Positions 36,846 through 49,600 are shown, numbered from the stretch's first letter. The stretch: 64,000 nucleotides of DNA from Sipunculus nudus (GCA_026874595.1 CM049306.1:105911142-105975141); one strand, 5' to 3'. The notes: generated by a model from the sequence alone, not told the origin. Program-made: numbers and translations.

Positions 36846-38908
36846 GTATTATCATTTTCATTAGTGATTGAAAAAAGCACAGTCACTGCCAGTGAAACAG
36901 ATTTTGGGAGGAGCTGCAAATCATCCTTAAATATATATGGCACATAGCAAATAAAATTATAAAACTATAACCTATTATATTATGAATTGAAGTAAATAAT
37001 TTTTTTGGTAATACATGTTTGCCTATAACAGGCTATTCATTGTTGTAAGGAATAGTACTGCGTTAAATGTTTGTACCTTTTAAACATAAAATCTTACCAC
37101 TAATACCAGAACTTATAACTCCTTTTAACATTTCATCCATGTCAATTTCTCAAATCGGTTTCATTCGCTGCCTATATTCATAAAAAATACATAGTGTATA
37201 CCGCAGACCGCCTGCATATATATCGCATATACCGTGCGCCCGGTATAAACGCCGCTTTATATTGATATCGGTCTCAAAACCCAGTCAACGCGTGCATGCA
37301 TGGCCCAGGTATTAAATATGGAAAATGTGTCGTGGTCATGATAATCCTTTAAAGTCATACGGCGGAGTCAGTCTCAGTCATGATACTTGCAAGAAAATGA
37401 ATAAAATGCATTCGCCAATCTTAAATTAGAAGCTATAGCGTATATATATAGTGACGGTGACACAGTGAAAGTAAAATATAAAGACCAAAGATGCGGACTT
37501 TCGATATGCATGCGCATGGTGTATTCAAAATGACGATCGAGAAACCATGCAGGTGGACAAATTAGACTGAAATCTAATTGAACCTTTCCATTGCTGTAAG
37601 ATAAGATTTAAAAGACGCAGGTATACAAATATATCTATATTGCAAAATGTTTGATGGCCTTGTCTCAAACTTGCCCCTTTCGAAGACCTAAAATACCACA
37701 GGGTGTCGGCTTCTATTTTTACCCACCGACCTTGTCATTTTCACGTTTGATTGACAGTTTTATTAGCACAAGGAAATTTTCCTATCACACAGAAGATTTT
37801 AACGGAAAGACAGCACACAACATGTGGCCAACCAGACGGGGATTCGCAGTGAAAATTACTGCTTTAAATTGGCATCTATTACATTAATCATCAAAGGATA
37901 ATGACATCATTTACAATGTTCGGGAACCGAACGACATGTATAATTGCCAGGTGTAGGTCATGGTCCGCGTCTCTACAGCTGACGGGACTGGTGAATACAA
38001 AATAAATAAATAAACAAACACCCAAGAGATCATAACTTATTAGAAGTTTTTGGAACATTCCAGGTGCTTCTTAAGAATTATTGAATTGTTGCTGCATATT
38101 GTTTTATAATTAACTGGAACTCTGCCTCTCCGTGAAATCACCACCTAGCTTGCAGCCTGGGGAGATCGCATGCTTTCCTGCTGAAGCTGAAGTTTTATCA
38201 GCAGTGCATGATTTCTGACTATATGAGGGCTTAAATGTACAAAGTTACATACGGAGGTTACCAGATTAGCTACATGATTTTGAAGTTAGGTCTCGTGTAT
38301 ACATCTAGTTAACCAAGGAATTGTGCATCTCAAAATTATTAAATAAATTTCCTACTTTTCTTCAAGCGAAGTTGAATTGAATAATATGTTATTTCAATTT
38401 TATATTAATTTCATATGACGTAATTATGCTCCATTTAAATGTCACTGAAATAAAGTGCAAATTGAATACCTGGATAAGTAAGTGCATGAAGATATGTACG
38501 TGTAATTTTCCTCTAAGATACCAGAATGTACTGCTATGAAATCATAGAAACTAGGCATACTTTTTATAAGCATTGTTGGACTTACGTAGGCCTATATATT
38601 CGAATAACATAACTTACATTAAAATGTACTGTGAAAACATGTTTACTTCACAGTTTAGTATCGTTTTCACACGTTTATAAACTTTGGTATTATGTGCATG
38701 ATCCCCAATAGCACATTTTAAAAACACCTTTCCAACTATAAAAAATATTGATTTTCCGTTATTTTATATTCTTGTTAATAACGATTTGTTTACATTAATG
38801 TTCATATTTATTATATATGTATAAAATTATTGTTCTATTAGTACTACCAGTGTTCTCAGTTTCTGATCCCTGCAGGAAAGAATCGATTTTAATGCATACA
38901 TATTGTGC

Positions 38909-38971
38909 ATGACGTGAGAGGATGTTTCCAGGTAACTCTTGCATGACGTGAGAGGATGTGTCCAGGTAACT
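38909..38971 (+). repeat. 33-bp tandem duplication
   Basis: GCATGACGTGAGAGGATGT.TCCAGGTAACTC occurs twice in succession within the piggyBac-like insert. Both copies contain TGACGT. Confidence 0.85.
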
Positions 38972-39033
38972 CCCCCCACAAAAAAAAAGAATAATTCGAC
39001 CGCAAGTCGGCACTGCATCTCATGATGCTTCTT

Positions 39034-39132
39034 ATAATAAACACGCCAGACTCAGTCACGTGAACCTTGTCCATTTAAAAGACTTTACAAAATAAACACG
39101 CCAGACCCAGTCACGTGAACCTTGCCGATGTA
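39034..39132 (+). repeat. Short tandem duplication with CACGTG-like core
   Basis: AATAAACACGCCAGAC.CAGTCACGTGAACCTTG occurs at about 39036 and 39091, roughly 55 bp apart, inside the piggyBac-like insert. Each copy has TCACGTGA, an E-box palindrome. Confidence 0.85.
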
Positions 39133-39599
39133 AAAGTAGATACGATTGGGTGAGAAAAGTTTGCAGCGTCAGTGCGTCATCGCTGGCTGAAGGATGACGC
39201 TGTAGAATTGGACCTTTTAAGGAAAAAAACCCAAACAGACGTGTCTTCTTGCATCTTAATTGCCCGGTAAATGTTTTATTTATTTTTATTTTTCCGTTCT
39301 ATTGACTAGATAGTATAATTCTGCGACTAAAGTCTGCAAAACCGCCTCGTTAATGTACCTTGTGTGCTACATATTGCTAAATTCACTCATTATCGCTCAA
39401 TCACCGTCAGCCACGGAGGGGCGGGTACTTAAAAAGATATTGCAAGGATACCCTCAATTAAGAAAATAAGAGTTTTCACAAGTGTAAGACATATTAGTAT
39501 TGATTTTTTTATTTCAAATTTTAGTACATTTGCACTGTTTCGAATGGGAAAGATTAGGATATATCAACGTTTATTTAGGCTAATCGTTGATCGAACCAA

Positions 39600-41060
39600 G
39601 TGCACATCTGTTTACCTGTCGCACCTGGATTTTTACCTGTGCAGATAAACGCGACAGACCAACTAAACAGCAATTTTATTATTGCATGAAATGTTAACAA
39701 ACAGGGTAGACACAATTTTCAAGATTTTATTTTAAAATCAGTCGGCGATTTGTTTTTTACCTGTATATGTTACAATATATTAATTTGACATAAAAAGGTA
39801 TATTACAGGTAACTAGATAATTAGTGCATTTCACACCCATAAATTATATATTTTGCACATTGGACAAAAGTAAACAGTTTTTATTGTGATGTCCCTTATA
39901 ACAAGTATAATATATAATTTAAATTAAAAAAAATGAGAATTTACCTTTATTTACCTGATCTTACCTGTGCAGGTGAGTAAACTTTTACAGGTAGAAATTG
40001 GCAAAATTGAAATCCACAAGTCTCGTGGCTATGCAGTTAATTAAAAGATAGATTCTGCATATTGTTTTCACTCCTTCAAAAATTTCCTCTCCACTTTAAA
40101 AATGAAAAGTTGTCTTTATATTCTGTACTTACAAAGGTAATTAAATCTGTTTAAGATCAAAGGTATCATTTCAGGTAACCCAATAAATGGTGCAGTTAGT
40201 ACCTGTAATTCAAAAATTTTACACATGGCACTCAAAATTAAGTTGTATGTTTTTTTTTCCTCCCTTATTACATGTATAAAATGTATTCTTCATTAAAAAA
40301 ATAATTTACCTGTATTTACCTGAACTCACCTGTACAGGTGAGTATGTTTTTATGTGTAACCTTAACCAAAATTATCAATTTATGTTTTACATGTCTGAAA
40401 AATCAAAATATAATGGTTTTACACAGTTGACACTTGTTTATACATATTCTTCTCAGCCACTTTTTAGCATGATTTTGTCACTGCCACAGGTAATTAGATC
40501 AGTTGAAGAACAAAGGTACTATTCACATAGGTAACTTAATTACTGTATTAAAAGCACCTGTTCTTATATCAAAATGAATTATACAGTCCATAAATAGAGA
40601 AGGTATTAATTTATAGTAACTATAATGATGAACAAGGTGTTTGCTAACATATTCAGAAAAAAAAATAATTTACCTTTACTTACCTGTACAGGTAAACATA
40701 TGTATTATATGTTAATAATCATAGCATGTGCTCTTTGGGTCAGCAAGCTTTTCAGGTGAAAAATGCTTGATTTCCACAGAAAAATCCAATTTTACTTGCA
40801 CATTCTGGTTCGTTGGTGGTTCCCTTTCCAGTATTAAACCAAATCATTTACCGTTTTCCTACCTTTAATTAATAATTACCTTAGAGTGAAAAAAAATCCT
40901 TACATTTCCTTGTTTTTATCAAATGGTTAATGGGTTACCTGAACAGGATGAAAGGGGTCATTTTGGTGATATACCAGTGAGTGGAAAAACAGTTAGTACA
41001 GATTTACCTGTTTTTACCTGTATATACCTTAGTTACATACATATCATACCAGGTATGTAG
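39600..41060. repeat. Degenerate ~320-360-bp tandem array rich in ACCTG/CAGGT
   Basis: The block TTTACCTGTATTTACCTGA..ACCTGTACAGGTGAG or a variant recurs near 39635, 39942, 40307, 40670 and 41001. The companion block CAGGTAAC..(A)GTGCA occurs near 39808 and 40174, with a related variant (CACATAGGTAACTTAATTA) near 40525. It forms the right-hand quarter of the piggyBac-like element. Each unit has several ACCTG words in both orientations, often as the palindrome ACCTGTACAGGT. Confidence 0.8.
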
Positions 41061-42550
41061 AAAATAAATAAAATAACATGATGGACATATACCTGACAGT
41101 AAAAGCTGAAAATTTCACAAAGATACCTTTAACGGTTACTGAGTTAATGTCTCTTATATAGATTCATGTCAAAATGTGGAAAAAATGCAAAATAAATCTG
41201 AACAGTAGGAGTGTGACAATCCACAGGCTAATCTGAACAGTAAAGGGTTAAGGTCTCAAAAATAGAGAAAAAAAATTGTAAAAATTTGAAAAAACCCAGG
41301 GGGCTTCACCAGTCTGCAGGAACTGATGGAACACCTCTTGATTAATATGTATGCCAAAAATCATGACCATCAGTTTTGTAGTTATTGAGATGTTGCAGTT
41401 TGTTTTTATCAAATTTTTCATTATTCTGGGGGGTAATTGGGAGCCCCACAGCTCAAAGGATATGGGTAACAGAGACCTTATTTCAGGTTTCTATGGAGAC
41501 TTTTCATAGGTCTCTCACTGTGTCAGGAATGAAGATTCTAGGTCCAGTCTTTACAATTTGTGCCCTGTTGACACATGTTCACATTTTTAAAGGTCTCAAA
41601 AATAGCGAAAACAATTCGTAAAAAATCGAAAAATACAGGTGGCGCCAATAGTCTGCAGGAAGTGATGAAACTTCTCATGATCAATATGTATGCAAAAAAT
41701 CATGTTGACTTTCCATGGGTCTCCCTGTGTATCAAGAATGAAGATTCTAAGTCCAGTCGTTATGATTTGTACCCTGTTGACAGATAACTACATCCTTTAA
41801 GGTCTCAAAAATAGAGAAAAAAAATTGTAAAAATTTGAAAAAATACAGGTGGCATCACCAGTCTGCAGGAAGTGATGAAACTTCTCATGATCAATATGTA
41901 TGCAAAAAATAATGACCATCAGTGATGTAGTTAATGAGATATTGAAGTTTTTGTATGAAATTTTTTACTATTCTGGGGGGGTACTTTGGGGCCCCATAGC
42001 TTGAAAGATATGGGTAACAGAGACCTAATTTCTGGTTTCCATGGAGACATTTCATAGGTCTCTCAGTGTGTCAAGAATGAAGATTCTAGGTCTAGTCTTT
42101 ACGATTTGTGCCCTGTTAACAGATGTTTACATTTTTAAAGGTCTCAAAAATTGAGAAAAAAATTCGTAAAAAATTGAAAAATACAGGTGGCGCCAATAGT
42201 CTGCAGGAAGTGATGAAACTTCTCATGATCAATATGTATGCAAAAAATCATGACCATCAAAGATGTAGTTAATGAGATATTGAAGTTTTTGTATGAAATT
42301 TTTGAATATTCTGGGGGGGGGGGGGGAGGGGGGTACTTTGAGGCCCCATAGCTCGAAGGATATGGGTAACAGAGACCTAATTTCTGGTTTCCAAGGAGAT
42401 GTTTCATGGACATCTCAGAATGTAAAGTTACAAGATTCTAGGTCCAGCGGTTACGATTTGTGCCAGGTTAACGGACAGATGGACGGACGGACAGACGGAC
42501 AAAGAGTGATCGCTATAGCTCAGATGACTTACAGTTAGCTGAGCTAAAAA

Positions 42551-45500
42551 CTGTCAGTAAGCAGGGATTCAAGAGAGGACACTGTACTTATTAAATTTTA
42601 CCCATTATTATCCACCAATTTGCATTAAAAACACTTTATATATACCAATACTGTTTAATGGGTGAAACATTATCATTTGCAAATGTTCACTGGTTAGCAC
42701 TGGGTCCTTTTTACCATTAATAAAGGAACCTTCAGATTCTCAGCTGTACATGCAAACATTTTGCAAAAAATAAACACTTGATCATGCAGTATTAATCACT
42801 TGACAAGTTGTCCTCCTATTGTTGTGATCAAGATATATAGAACATATCACTCAATATAAAGAAACCTTACTCATAATCCGCAGAGAACATGCAGACATCT
42901 CTGTCATAGCTCATAACAGGATGCTACAAAGTTTATCTGAGCCATGACAAGAAAGACAAATACTTAGTTTCCATGGTTACAGCAGCTAGTGATAAACAGA
43001 GCTAGAGGAACACCAGCTTTAGAGTTACAACACACCTCACACAGTAGTTATACAATGCAGTCATTCCAGTTCTCCTTCATTATAACTGCTGCTTTGTATA
43101 GCCAGATTCTCTGGGTTACACCACCAGGGCTCACAAAGAGCAGTTGAGATCAAGACCAATGAGAGCATAGTATCTATCACATAGTGCATCCAACTCCAGT
43201 TTCAAATCAATCACATCCCACACTCATTGCTCTGATTCTTGGTCCTGTGCCAGCCCTGGTAGTGAGACCCTGAAACTGGCTACAAAGCAGTGGTCAAAAT
43301 GGAGATCTAGAAAGACTGCATCATGTAACTGCATGAGGAATGTAAATGGTTGCTGGAATCATGATTAATTCCGGGGGTACAACCTCTGATGAACCAAACA
43401 ACATCAGATATCAGGCATCTGAATCATGCTCAAATGTACTGATATTAGATCTGGAGTGGATTCCAAAATTTCAGGTAAAACAATACAAATACAGGTAAAC
43501 CAATACAACAAGACATATGGATGATTTCATGTACTACAATGCACTCCCCTGGTAAACTATCAAAACCTTCAGTGATAAACCAAACTGATTAAAAAACAGA
43601 CATCATGAAAAGATTACAGGTAAAACAAAAATCCATGAATGGAAACTGGATAATCAAACATATACTACACACTGCCTGTGTAAAATATGAATATACCTTC
43701 CTTGAATAATATACACAGATTAATAGACTGACAGATGAGAGTGCAGGGAGAGATCCTGGCAGGATTATCCCAATCTTTATTTATCTCTCCTTGAATTGCT
43801 CGGTCTTGTTGTATGCTCATATGATAAATGTATTTGCCTTGGGTTGGAAGGGATGTAAGATGTGGCATAAAGAGAAGTATCATACAGACATATTCTGTAT
43901 TTATGCTAAACAGAAAGCCCAAACATGGGTCCCCAACAACAATGAGAGAGAACTGTAACAGTCAGCTGTGGGACTGGAGGTTTACCATGTCCTTGCATAC
44001 ATCAAATCCTGGCTGTGCTTTGGCAAAAGGGCAAGTTCTTAAACTGAGTACAAAAACGGAATACACTACATCAGATCTAGCCTGCAAGCACGATCCTCTT
44101 GCTCAAATCAATTGCCATCTGTTAATATAACCACAGGATTCTTTATTTTATATATTATAGATAACCTCACCAGAATTATTCTTTTGAAATCTCTGGATTG
44201 TATGTTTTTAACACCACTAAAGAAATACTCTTAATTCTGACGAGCCACTTGTGATATCTGGGTTTTAGTGTTTATTCAAAACAGCAACTCCATGAGCAGG
44301 TTTGATATTCTGTGAGGTCAGGATTCAATGAAAGCCCAGAAATACAACAAGAAAGTTCTCCTGAGACAGCCTGCAGGTGGGCATCTATATGCTGAGAGAG
44401 TCTAGGTGCCAATACTCTTTATCTTCCAATTAAAAGCCGGAATAACTTTCTGTTGGTCACCAAACCATCATCCACAATTCATAGTAGGGTATAAATATCT
44501 TGAGAGTCAATCAGTTCATATTATCTATACACTTTTCTTCTGTACAATGACCTGCAGAAAGTACTGTTATTTTTTAATGGCTGAAGTTGACACATAACTG
44601 TTATGGAGCTTTTTAGATTTTTATCATAGAAAAGGGCATATTAAATCACTCTTACTAGATTTGTTTTTTTCAAAGTGGATATTAAAGGAGAGTTTTTCAA
44701 ATGAACATTTAATATTTAAAATGACAAAAACTTAAGCTTTATAGATATCACAAGTAAAATGCCACAACCTCTTCCTAACAATCTGACATCCTAAGTGTTC
44801 TTCAAAGAACACTGAACAGGGTTTTAGGTTGCCAAGATGTGTGATATCAATCTGGTTTCCATGGCAACTCTCTCAAATCCATTCAAATGTCAGTATACAG
44901 CAGGTTGTATATTTAATTTCTTTCCTTAAATGTACAGGTCATGTAAGAAAATCAAAGTACTTTCTGACATCATTATATCCTTGAAGAAACACATGTGAAT
45001 AAAATATTTCAGGGAAAATATTATCCGCACTTCATAGAATACTTCCATGTTATAATCAGTTTTCTGGGTAAATGATCATGATTATGCAAATGAGTATTTC
45101 AGTGAATCTGCTGGCTTTATTATTCAGTGCTCTGCCATATCATGAAACCTGATATCTAGTTGAGTGCCAATTATGTAAAGTAATGGAATTAGGAAAAGCT
45201 AATTTGCTTGCCTAGATAAAACCAGTCAATCTCAGTCCTAATGTCTGAATATCTTAAATTTTTAGGCTCTTCAGACACATATAGTCACTATTACTAGTAT
45301 TAGTTTATCCCTCCTGATACTGTTATTAATATAAATAATTAGGCGACTACTGGTAATTACTGATGCATTATTTGTTAATCAGAGCTGCATAATATAATCC
45401 AGGAGTACTTATCACATTATGATTCTCTGTGAGTTTTATAAACAGACGTATAAGGAATGACCATTTTAGACATCAAGTGTTATAATAGCAGAGCTGGTTA

Positions 45501-46346
45501 TGTGGATCAAGATTTAACCTGGCTGGCTGTACTGTAATTTGACCACTCTTACAGGCTCAGCATGTACCATCTAATCAATCTGTAGTCAAAGTCTGCTTAC
45601 AGTCAGGTACCACTGAGTAGTGATTTGGACATCCCAGGAATGAGACAGTATTACCAGGTTGACTTTCATGAGTGGAAGGGTGAAGCAATTTCACAAGTTG
45701 CAACTGCCACCTGACCATTAGATAAAGAGGCTAGTCTGCCAGTTGAAAGATAGCTGAGCTTGGCAGTACTGTAATATCCTAAAAAAAAGTCAGCCTGGGT
45801 GATTCTTTCCTGGGTAGCAGTCATGGTTGCAGAATGAAAGTATCCATTAGACTGACACTGTTGCTGAATGTTCTACATACAAATGCTTATTCTTACCGAT
45901 TAAAACATGTTTTTACTGATAATTAATTCTTTAGTTCTTTCCTCTCTTTCACTGTATCATTTCTCTGATCTGCTGTCTCCTGAATGTCTACTCTTTATCA
46001 TGAATATGTGACCTTTTCTACACTTTAAATATGCAGCTGGCTAAAAATAATCATATCTTTCAATGACGGACAATAAACAAAATACCACATCAGAGCAGCT
46101 ATCTATACAAGAGACCAAGCTTGAACAAGATGGTCATTGTTACCACAAGTTGACACTTCATTGGTTCTAAGGAATCCAATGATTAACATAAATTAATCAG
46201 GCTTTCAGGGATATGCATTCAATAAATATGCACTGCTAGCTGCATGCATACATTCAATACAAGAATGGCCATAAGGTGTTTACCATGTATTTACAATTAG
46301 AAATGTTATTTGGTACCAGTTTAGTTCTGCTGATACATAAATGTTG
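42551..46346. other. Intronic sequence with no recognised gene
   Basis: Unique-looking, CpG-poor DNA between HINE copy 2 and the minisatellite next to the 101-nt exon. No array, element end or exon was recognised; frames up to 100 codons lack any motif. Confidence 0.6.
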
Positions 46347-46500
46347 AACCATAAAGTAAAAAAATCACTTCTACCATAAAGAAAAAAAAAATCACTTCTA
46401 CCATAAAGTACATAAAAATCACTTATACCATAAAGTACACAAACATCACTTATACCATAAAGTACATAAAATCATGTATACCATAAAGTACATAAAAATT
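46347..46500. repeat. 27-bp minisatellite abutting a splice donor
   Basis: Six copies of CCATAAAGTA.ATAAAAATCACTTATA begin at 46349, 46374, 46401, 46428, 46455 and 46481 (spacings 25-27 bp). On the sense strand of INPP5A each unit reads ..ATGGTATAAGTGATTTTTATG, which resembles a 5' splice site (GTATAAGT). The array touches the true donor (GTAGGTAATTTTTATG) of the 46507-46607 exon. Confidence 0.92.
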
Positions 46501-46506
46501 ACCTAC

Positions 46507-46607
46507 TTAATAAATTGGTTGACATGCTGCATGGACTCCTCATAATTCTTGCCTCCTACTTCTTGACAATGCACAGCCACAAATTCTGGTGCCAGCCGCT
46601 GAACAGT
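46507..46607 (-). CDS. INPP5A: INPP5A exon (101 nt), first visible coding exon
   Basis: On the minus strand TTTATTCTTTGCAG precedes the exon and GTAGGTAAT follows it. Read at phase 0 it gives TVQRLAPEFVAVHCQEVGGK, NYEESMQHVNQFI and two bases of a Lys codon. AVHCQE-GGKNY corresponds to the ALHCQE-GGKNY motif of vertebrate INPP5A, in the core beta-strand where the conserved Q-E of the exonuclease-endonuclease-phosphatase fold helps bind the metal ion. The preceding exon, which should encode the VTANVGS-type N-terminus, was not found. This is the most diagnostic exon of the four. Confidence 0.92.
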
Positions 46608-49600
46608 CTGCAAAGAATAAAGAAATCCTCTATAAATCACCACTATCTCCAAATGGAAACAACATTACAATTATACTGAATGAAAAGTTATTTGTAATAA
46701 ATCAAGAATTGGATGATTTATATTACACCATATAAAGGAAAATGGAAAATCGCCTGTCGAAATGATGTACTGAGTTTATTCAAATCCTCCTGACAGCTTT
46801 TTCTCTTTCCTCAAACTAAAAGACTATTACCTATTCAGTCTCTTTTTAATGAAAAGGATGACTATAGTTTTGTGGTCAGTTTGTTGGTCTGGACAGTATG
46901 AAAATGTTCCCAAAGTTATATTTAGTACCTGATAATTAATTAAATATGGAAAGTATATTGAAGAACTGTTTCACTCCTGATGATGAAGCCAATAGTCTTG
47001 AAGGTTAAGGTCAACACCTCATGAAAATATCCGAGATGATTATGAACAACTATTATATATCAAGTAAGAAACATTCTGTTAACCTCTGCTTTCAATGGCA
47101 TTGAGTTGGCTTATTTGAGTGTAGAATACAAAGTGCTTTACTGTGTTCACCAAGAATGACACAGATAATGACAGATGACCAAGCTAGAACAATAATGACA
47201 AACCAAGCACTCTTTGTCTTCCACAACAGAGGTGAACAAAATTGATAAATTTTACAACCTCTAACAGCAACAAATGTGACTGGTTGTTCAAAAACAGAAA
47301 CATCAAGGGCATCATTTCTCTCTTTGAGATGGGCTCAGTACTTTCACCTTGAATGAACCTTTTGCTGCAATTTTGCACTCTGCCATTTGATATATAGTTT
47401 AGAAGTTGTAGCCAAGGAATTAACAAAGAAATACAGCAAGTCCCACCAATTTCTGGTTATTTTATAAAGTCATAATTATTATTTAGCCTTATAGTTCAAG
47501 GAGAATTTTGACATTTTTGCCTTGAAGATTCTCAAATAAAGCTCTGACACTTTTTTTTTGGTATTGCAGTAAACCAGAACTCTCATGGCAGATTCTTGTT
47601 AATTTTATACATGCAGATCTTTGTGATGTTTCATAACTGATAAGCTTGTAAAGAAGGATTTTTAGTCCACAGAAAGCTTCACTCTGAAGTGTTCTTGACC
47701 CATATTAGATTTTACCAAAACCCTCAGCATTCAGTGTTAAGCTAAGCTTGTCATTACTATTGTGCACCAGAGACTAATTCTGACAAAGAAGAAACGGTAA
47801 TGAACAGACTCTCTGCTTACTCTGCCCATGGCCTTCTATCAAAGAATGTTTTTTAAGCAATGAAAACATACATTCCAATCAGGGATTCCTAAGTAGCAGA
47901 CTATCTACTGCCTTAAATAACACTTATTGGTTGTCCTGGTGATAGACCTGACCTGAAGAGTTTCACAACCGGATATTGGATGCCTCGACCTCTAGCTGTT
48001 TTTGTGTGTACTTGATTCGATTTTGAACTTCTGAAGAAATAATGAAAACCCAATCCTAATTTGACAGAAAAACAACAACACCATCACAGATAAGCTTCCA
48101 TCACATATTTTACTTTAATGTAGACGTTTTAGAACACAGAGGCAAAGAAACTACAATACAGGCTTGATTTCAAGTAAATTTAAATTTGGCCCATCAACTT
48201 CAACTGGTAAAATAACAAGCTCATGAACTATTGCAAACGAAATGAAAGCTTTAAATCTGTAATATACTTGTCTGATATTATTCAGAACTTGTCAATATTT
48301 CATTTATTTGAAAAAAAAATATCATCCTTTGAAAGGTATGTCCGACATTTACTCCCTCACCATCATGTAAAGTGAAAAGTAGATGCTGCTTATTTAAGTG
48401 TCAAGGAGGAAATACTTTTAGTTTTTGAAAAGATGTTTATCTTGGCCTAGAATCTAAATTATAGTATACTTTATATAAATCATAATTTGTGATAGATCGT
48501 CAGCAAAGTATATTGGTATCCTTATCATTGGATAATGTGTCATAGTAAGGTACAAATGAATGTGACGTCTGTGAAAATAGTTCATGTAACACATTCATAT
48601 GAAGGTACACTGACATTGATATTATACTTAATCATCTACAGATTTCTATTATATATATTTTATTACACATCATACATCACTTGCAGTAATACTTTTATAT
48701 ACAGACTGTTACTCTACCAATGTACTACTGCAAACCCTAAAAATGCCATGTGCACTAGGGGATGCACATAAAAGATATGATAAAAAAAACAATAGTTCAC
48801 TGAAAATATGTATGATACTGCTCACATAAATATATACAGGTTAAAATTTGAAAGGATGAAATTAAATCTTATACTCTTATATCCCTCTTAAGAGATTAAG
48901 AACTAGCCAGAGAAAAAACTTGTTGTTCCCTTTAATTTTTGGTAATTCGTGTTTATACATAAGAAACCGACTATAAGTTTATAAGTTCATTTTTCTCAGT
49001 TCACTGGTGCAACTAAGAATTTCATCAAATTTCTTTCATTTTTTCAAATATCATATTTCTAATTAACATTACTCAGCCAAGGGCAGGATTATAAAGATTA
49101 TTACAGGTCCAGTATAAATATTTCCCAAACTCTAAGCAAATAGCTCGTATCAATAAAAGTCCTTTTCTTTATCACTGTTCAAGTTTCATCCTCCAGGGGG
49201 TAATCACACATCTTGTGATCATTCCATCAGTAACATGTTGAGTGAGTCATCTGTCTCTTTGTCATTCTGAAATAATAATGACTCCACACATTTGCCTTTA
49301 CTAATGCTTGCTTTCATCTTTATATTTTGCCTCTTTGATCATTGCTGTTTCTCTAACGAAACAATCAAACAAGATGAAAAGCATGCCTGTAATCTGGATT
49401 ACTGTTTGACAAACAATTGTAAAATAAGGGGAGGTCTTGATACTCAATGACAAGAAATTTCTTGAGAAGGAAGATTCATGTTTATGACCATGGCTGCCAT
49501 CATTAGTGGATTTATCAGTTTATCTATTAACCTGCATAAAAAGCATTCCAATAACACTCCAAAAATCTGGCAAGATATTTTGAGGTAATAAACGCAGTAA

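Larger units (their letters stand above)
35675..41247. mobile_element. piggyBac-like TTAA element, no transposase visible
   Basis: The element sits between two TTAA copies (35671-35674 and 41248-41251). Its ends are GCCTTTAAACTCC on the left and, reverse-complemented, CCCTTTACTGTTC on the right, resembling the CCYTTT start of piggyBac-family elements. A subterminal hairpin GGCGGGCGC / GCGCCCGCC lies at 35699-35745. The host satellite reads across the site as CATCCTTTAAGGTCTC at 41789-41804, the exact empty site. The left 4 kb is CpG-rich and the right 1.6 kb is a tandem ACCTG-motif array. The longest frames are under 100 codons and none looks like a transposase, so it is non-autonomous or decayed. 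Strand is undetermined. Confidence 0.78.
34509..42550 (+). mobile_element. HINE (AGCTGA family), copy 2, split by a TTAA insertion
   Basis: The 5' end AACAAG, TGACCCATGGGTCA, GCTCAGCTGAC is at 34509-34545 and the 3' end (tetranucleotide tract, CTATAGCTCAG, hairpin 42517-42545, AAAAA) at 42475-42550. Without the 5,573-bp insert at 35675-41247 the element is about 2.46 kb. The 336-350-bp satellite units begin at 34702, 35043, 35393, then after the insert at 41298, 41637, 41847 and 42185. The 41637 unit is shortened to 210 bp by an internal junction near 41704. A long G-run is at 42313-42332. Confidence 0.85.
9779..46607 (-). other. INPP5A: Partial INPP5A-like gene span (four internal exons seen)
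   Basis: Four minus-strand exons of 101, 88, 64 and 32 nt, each flanked by AG and GT, join with compatible phases (ends at phase 2, 0, 1, 0) into 285 nt, or 95 codons, without a stop. The joined product follows the order of the N-terminal region of type I inositol-polyphosphate 5-phosphatase as known from vertebrates: the HCQE-GGKNY block, the ARV-LDE-F block, the ALG-YF block, then a short V-G-E segment. The family enzyme removes the 5-phosphate from Ins(1,4,5)P3 and Ins(1,3,4,5)P4, ending calcium signalling, and is membrane-attached through a C-terminal lipid modification. That C-terminus and the catalytic motifs are not in this window. Introns are 19,983, 15,127 and 1,434 bp. The start codon exon was not found up to base 64000. 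Confidence 0.88.

Noticed and set aside
35675-41247. Insert considered as an LTR retrotransposon
   Set aside because: No long terminal repeats, primer-binding site or gag/pol frame; TTAA flanks and short inverted ends fit piggyBac-type elements better.
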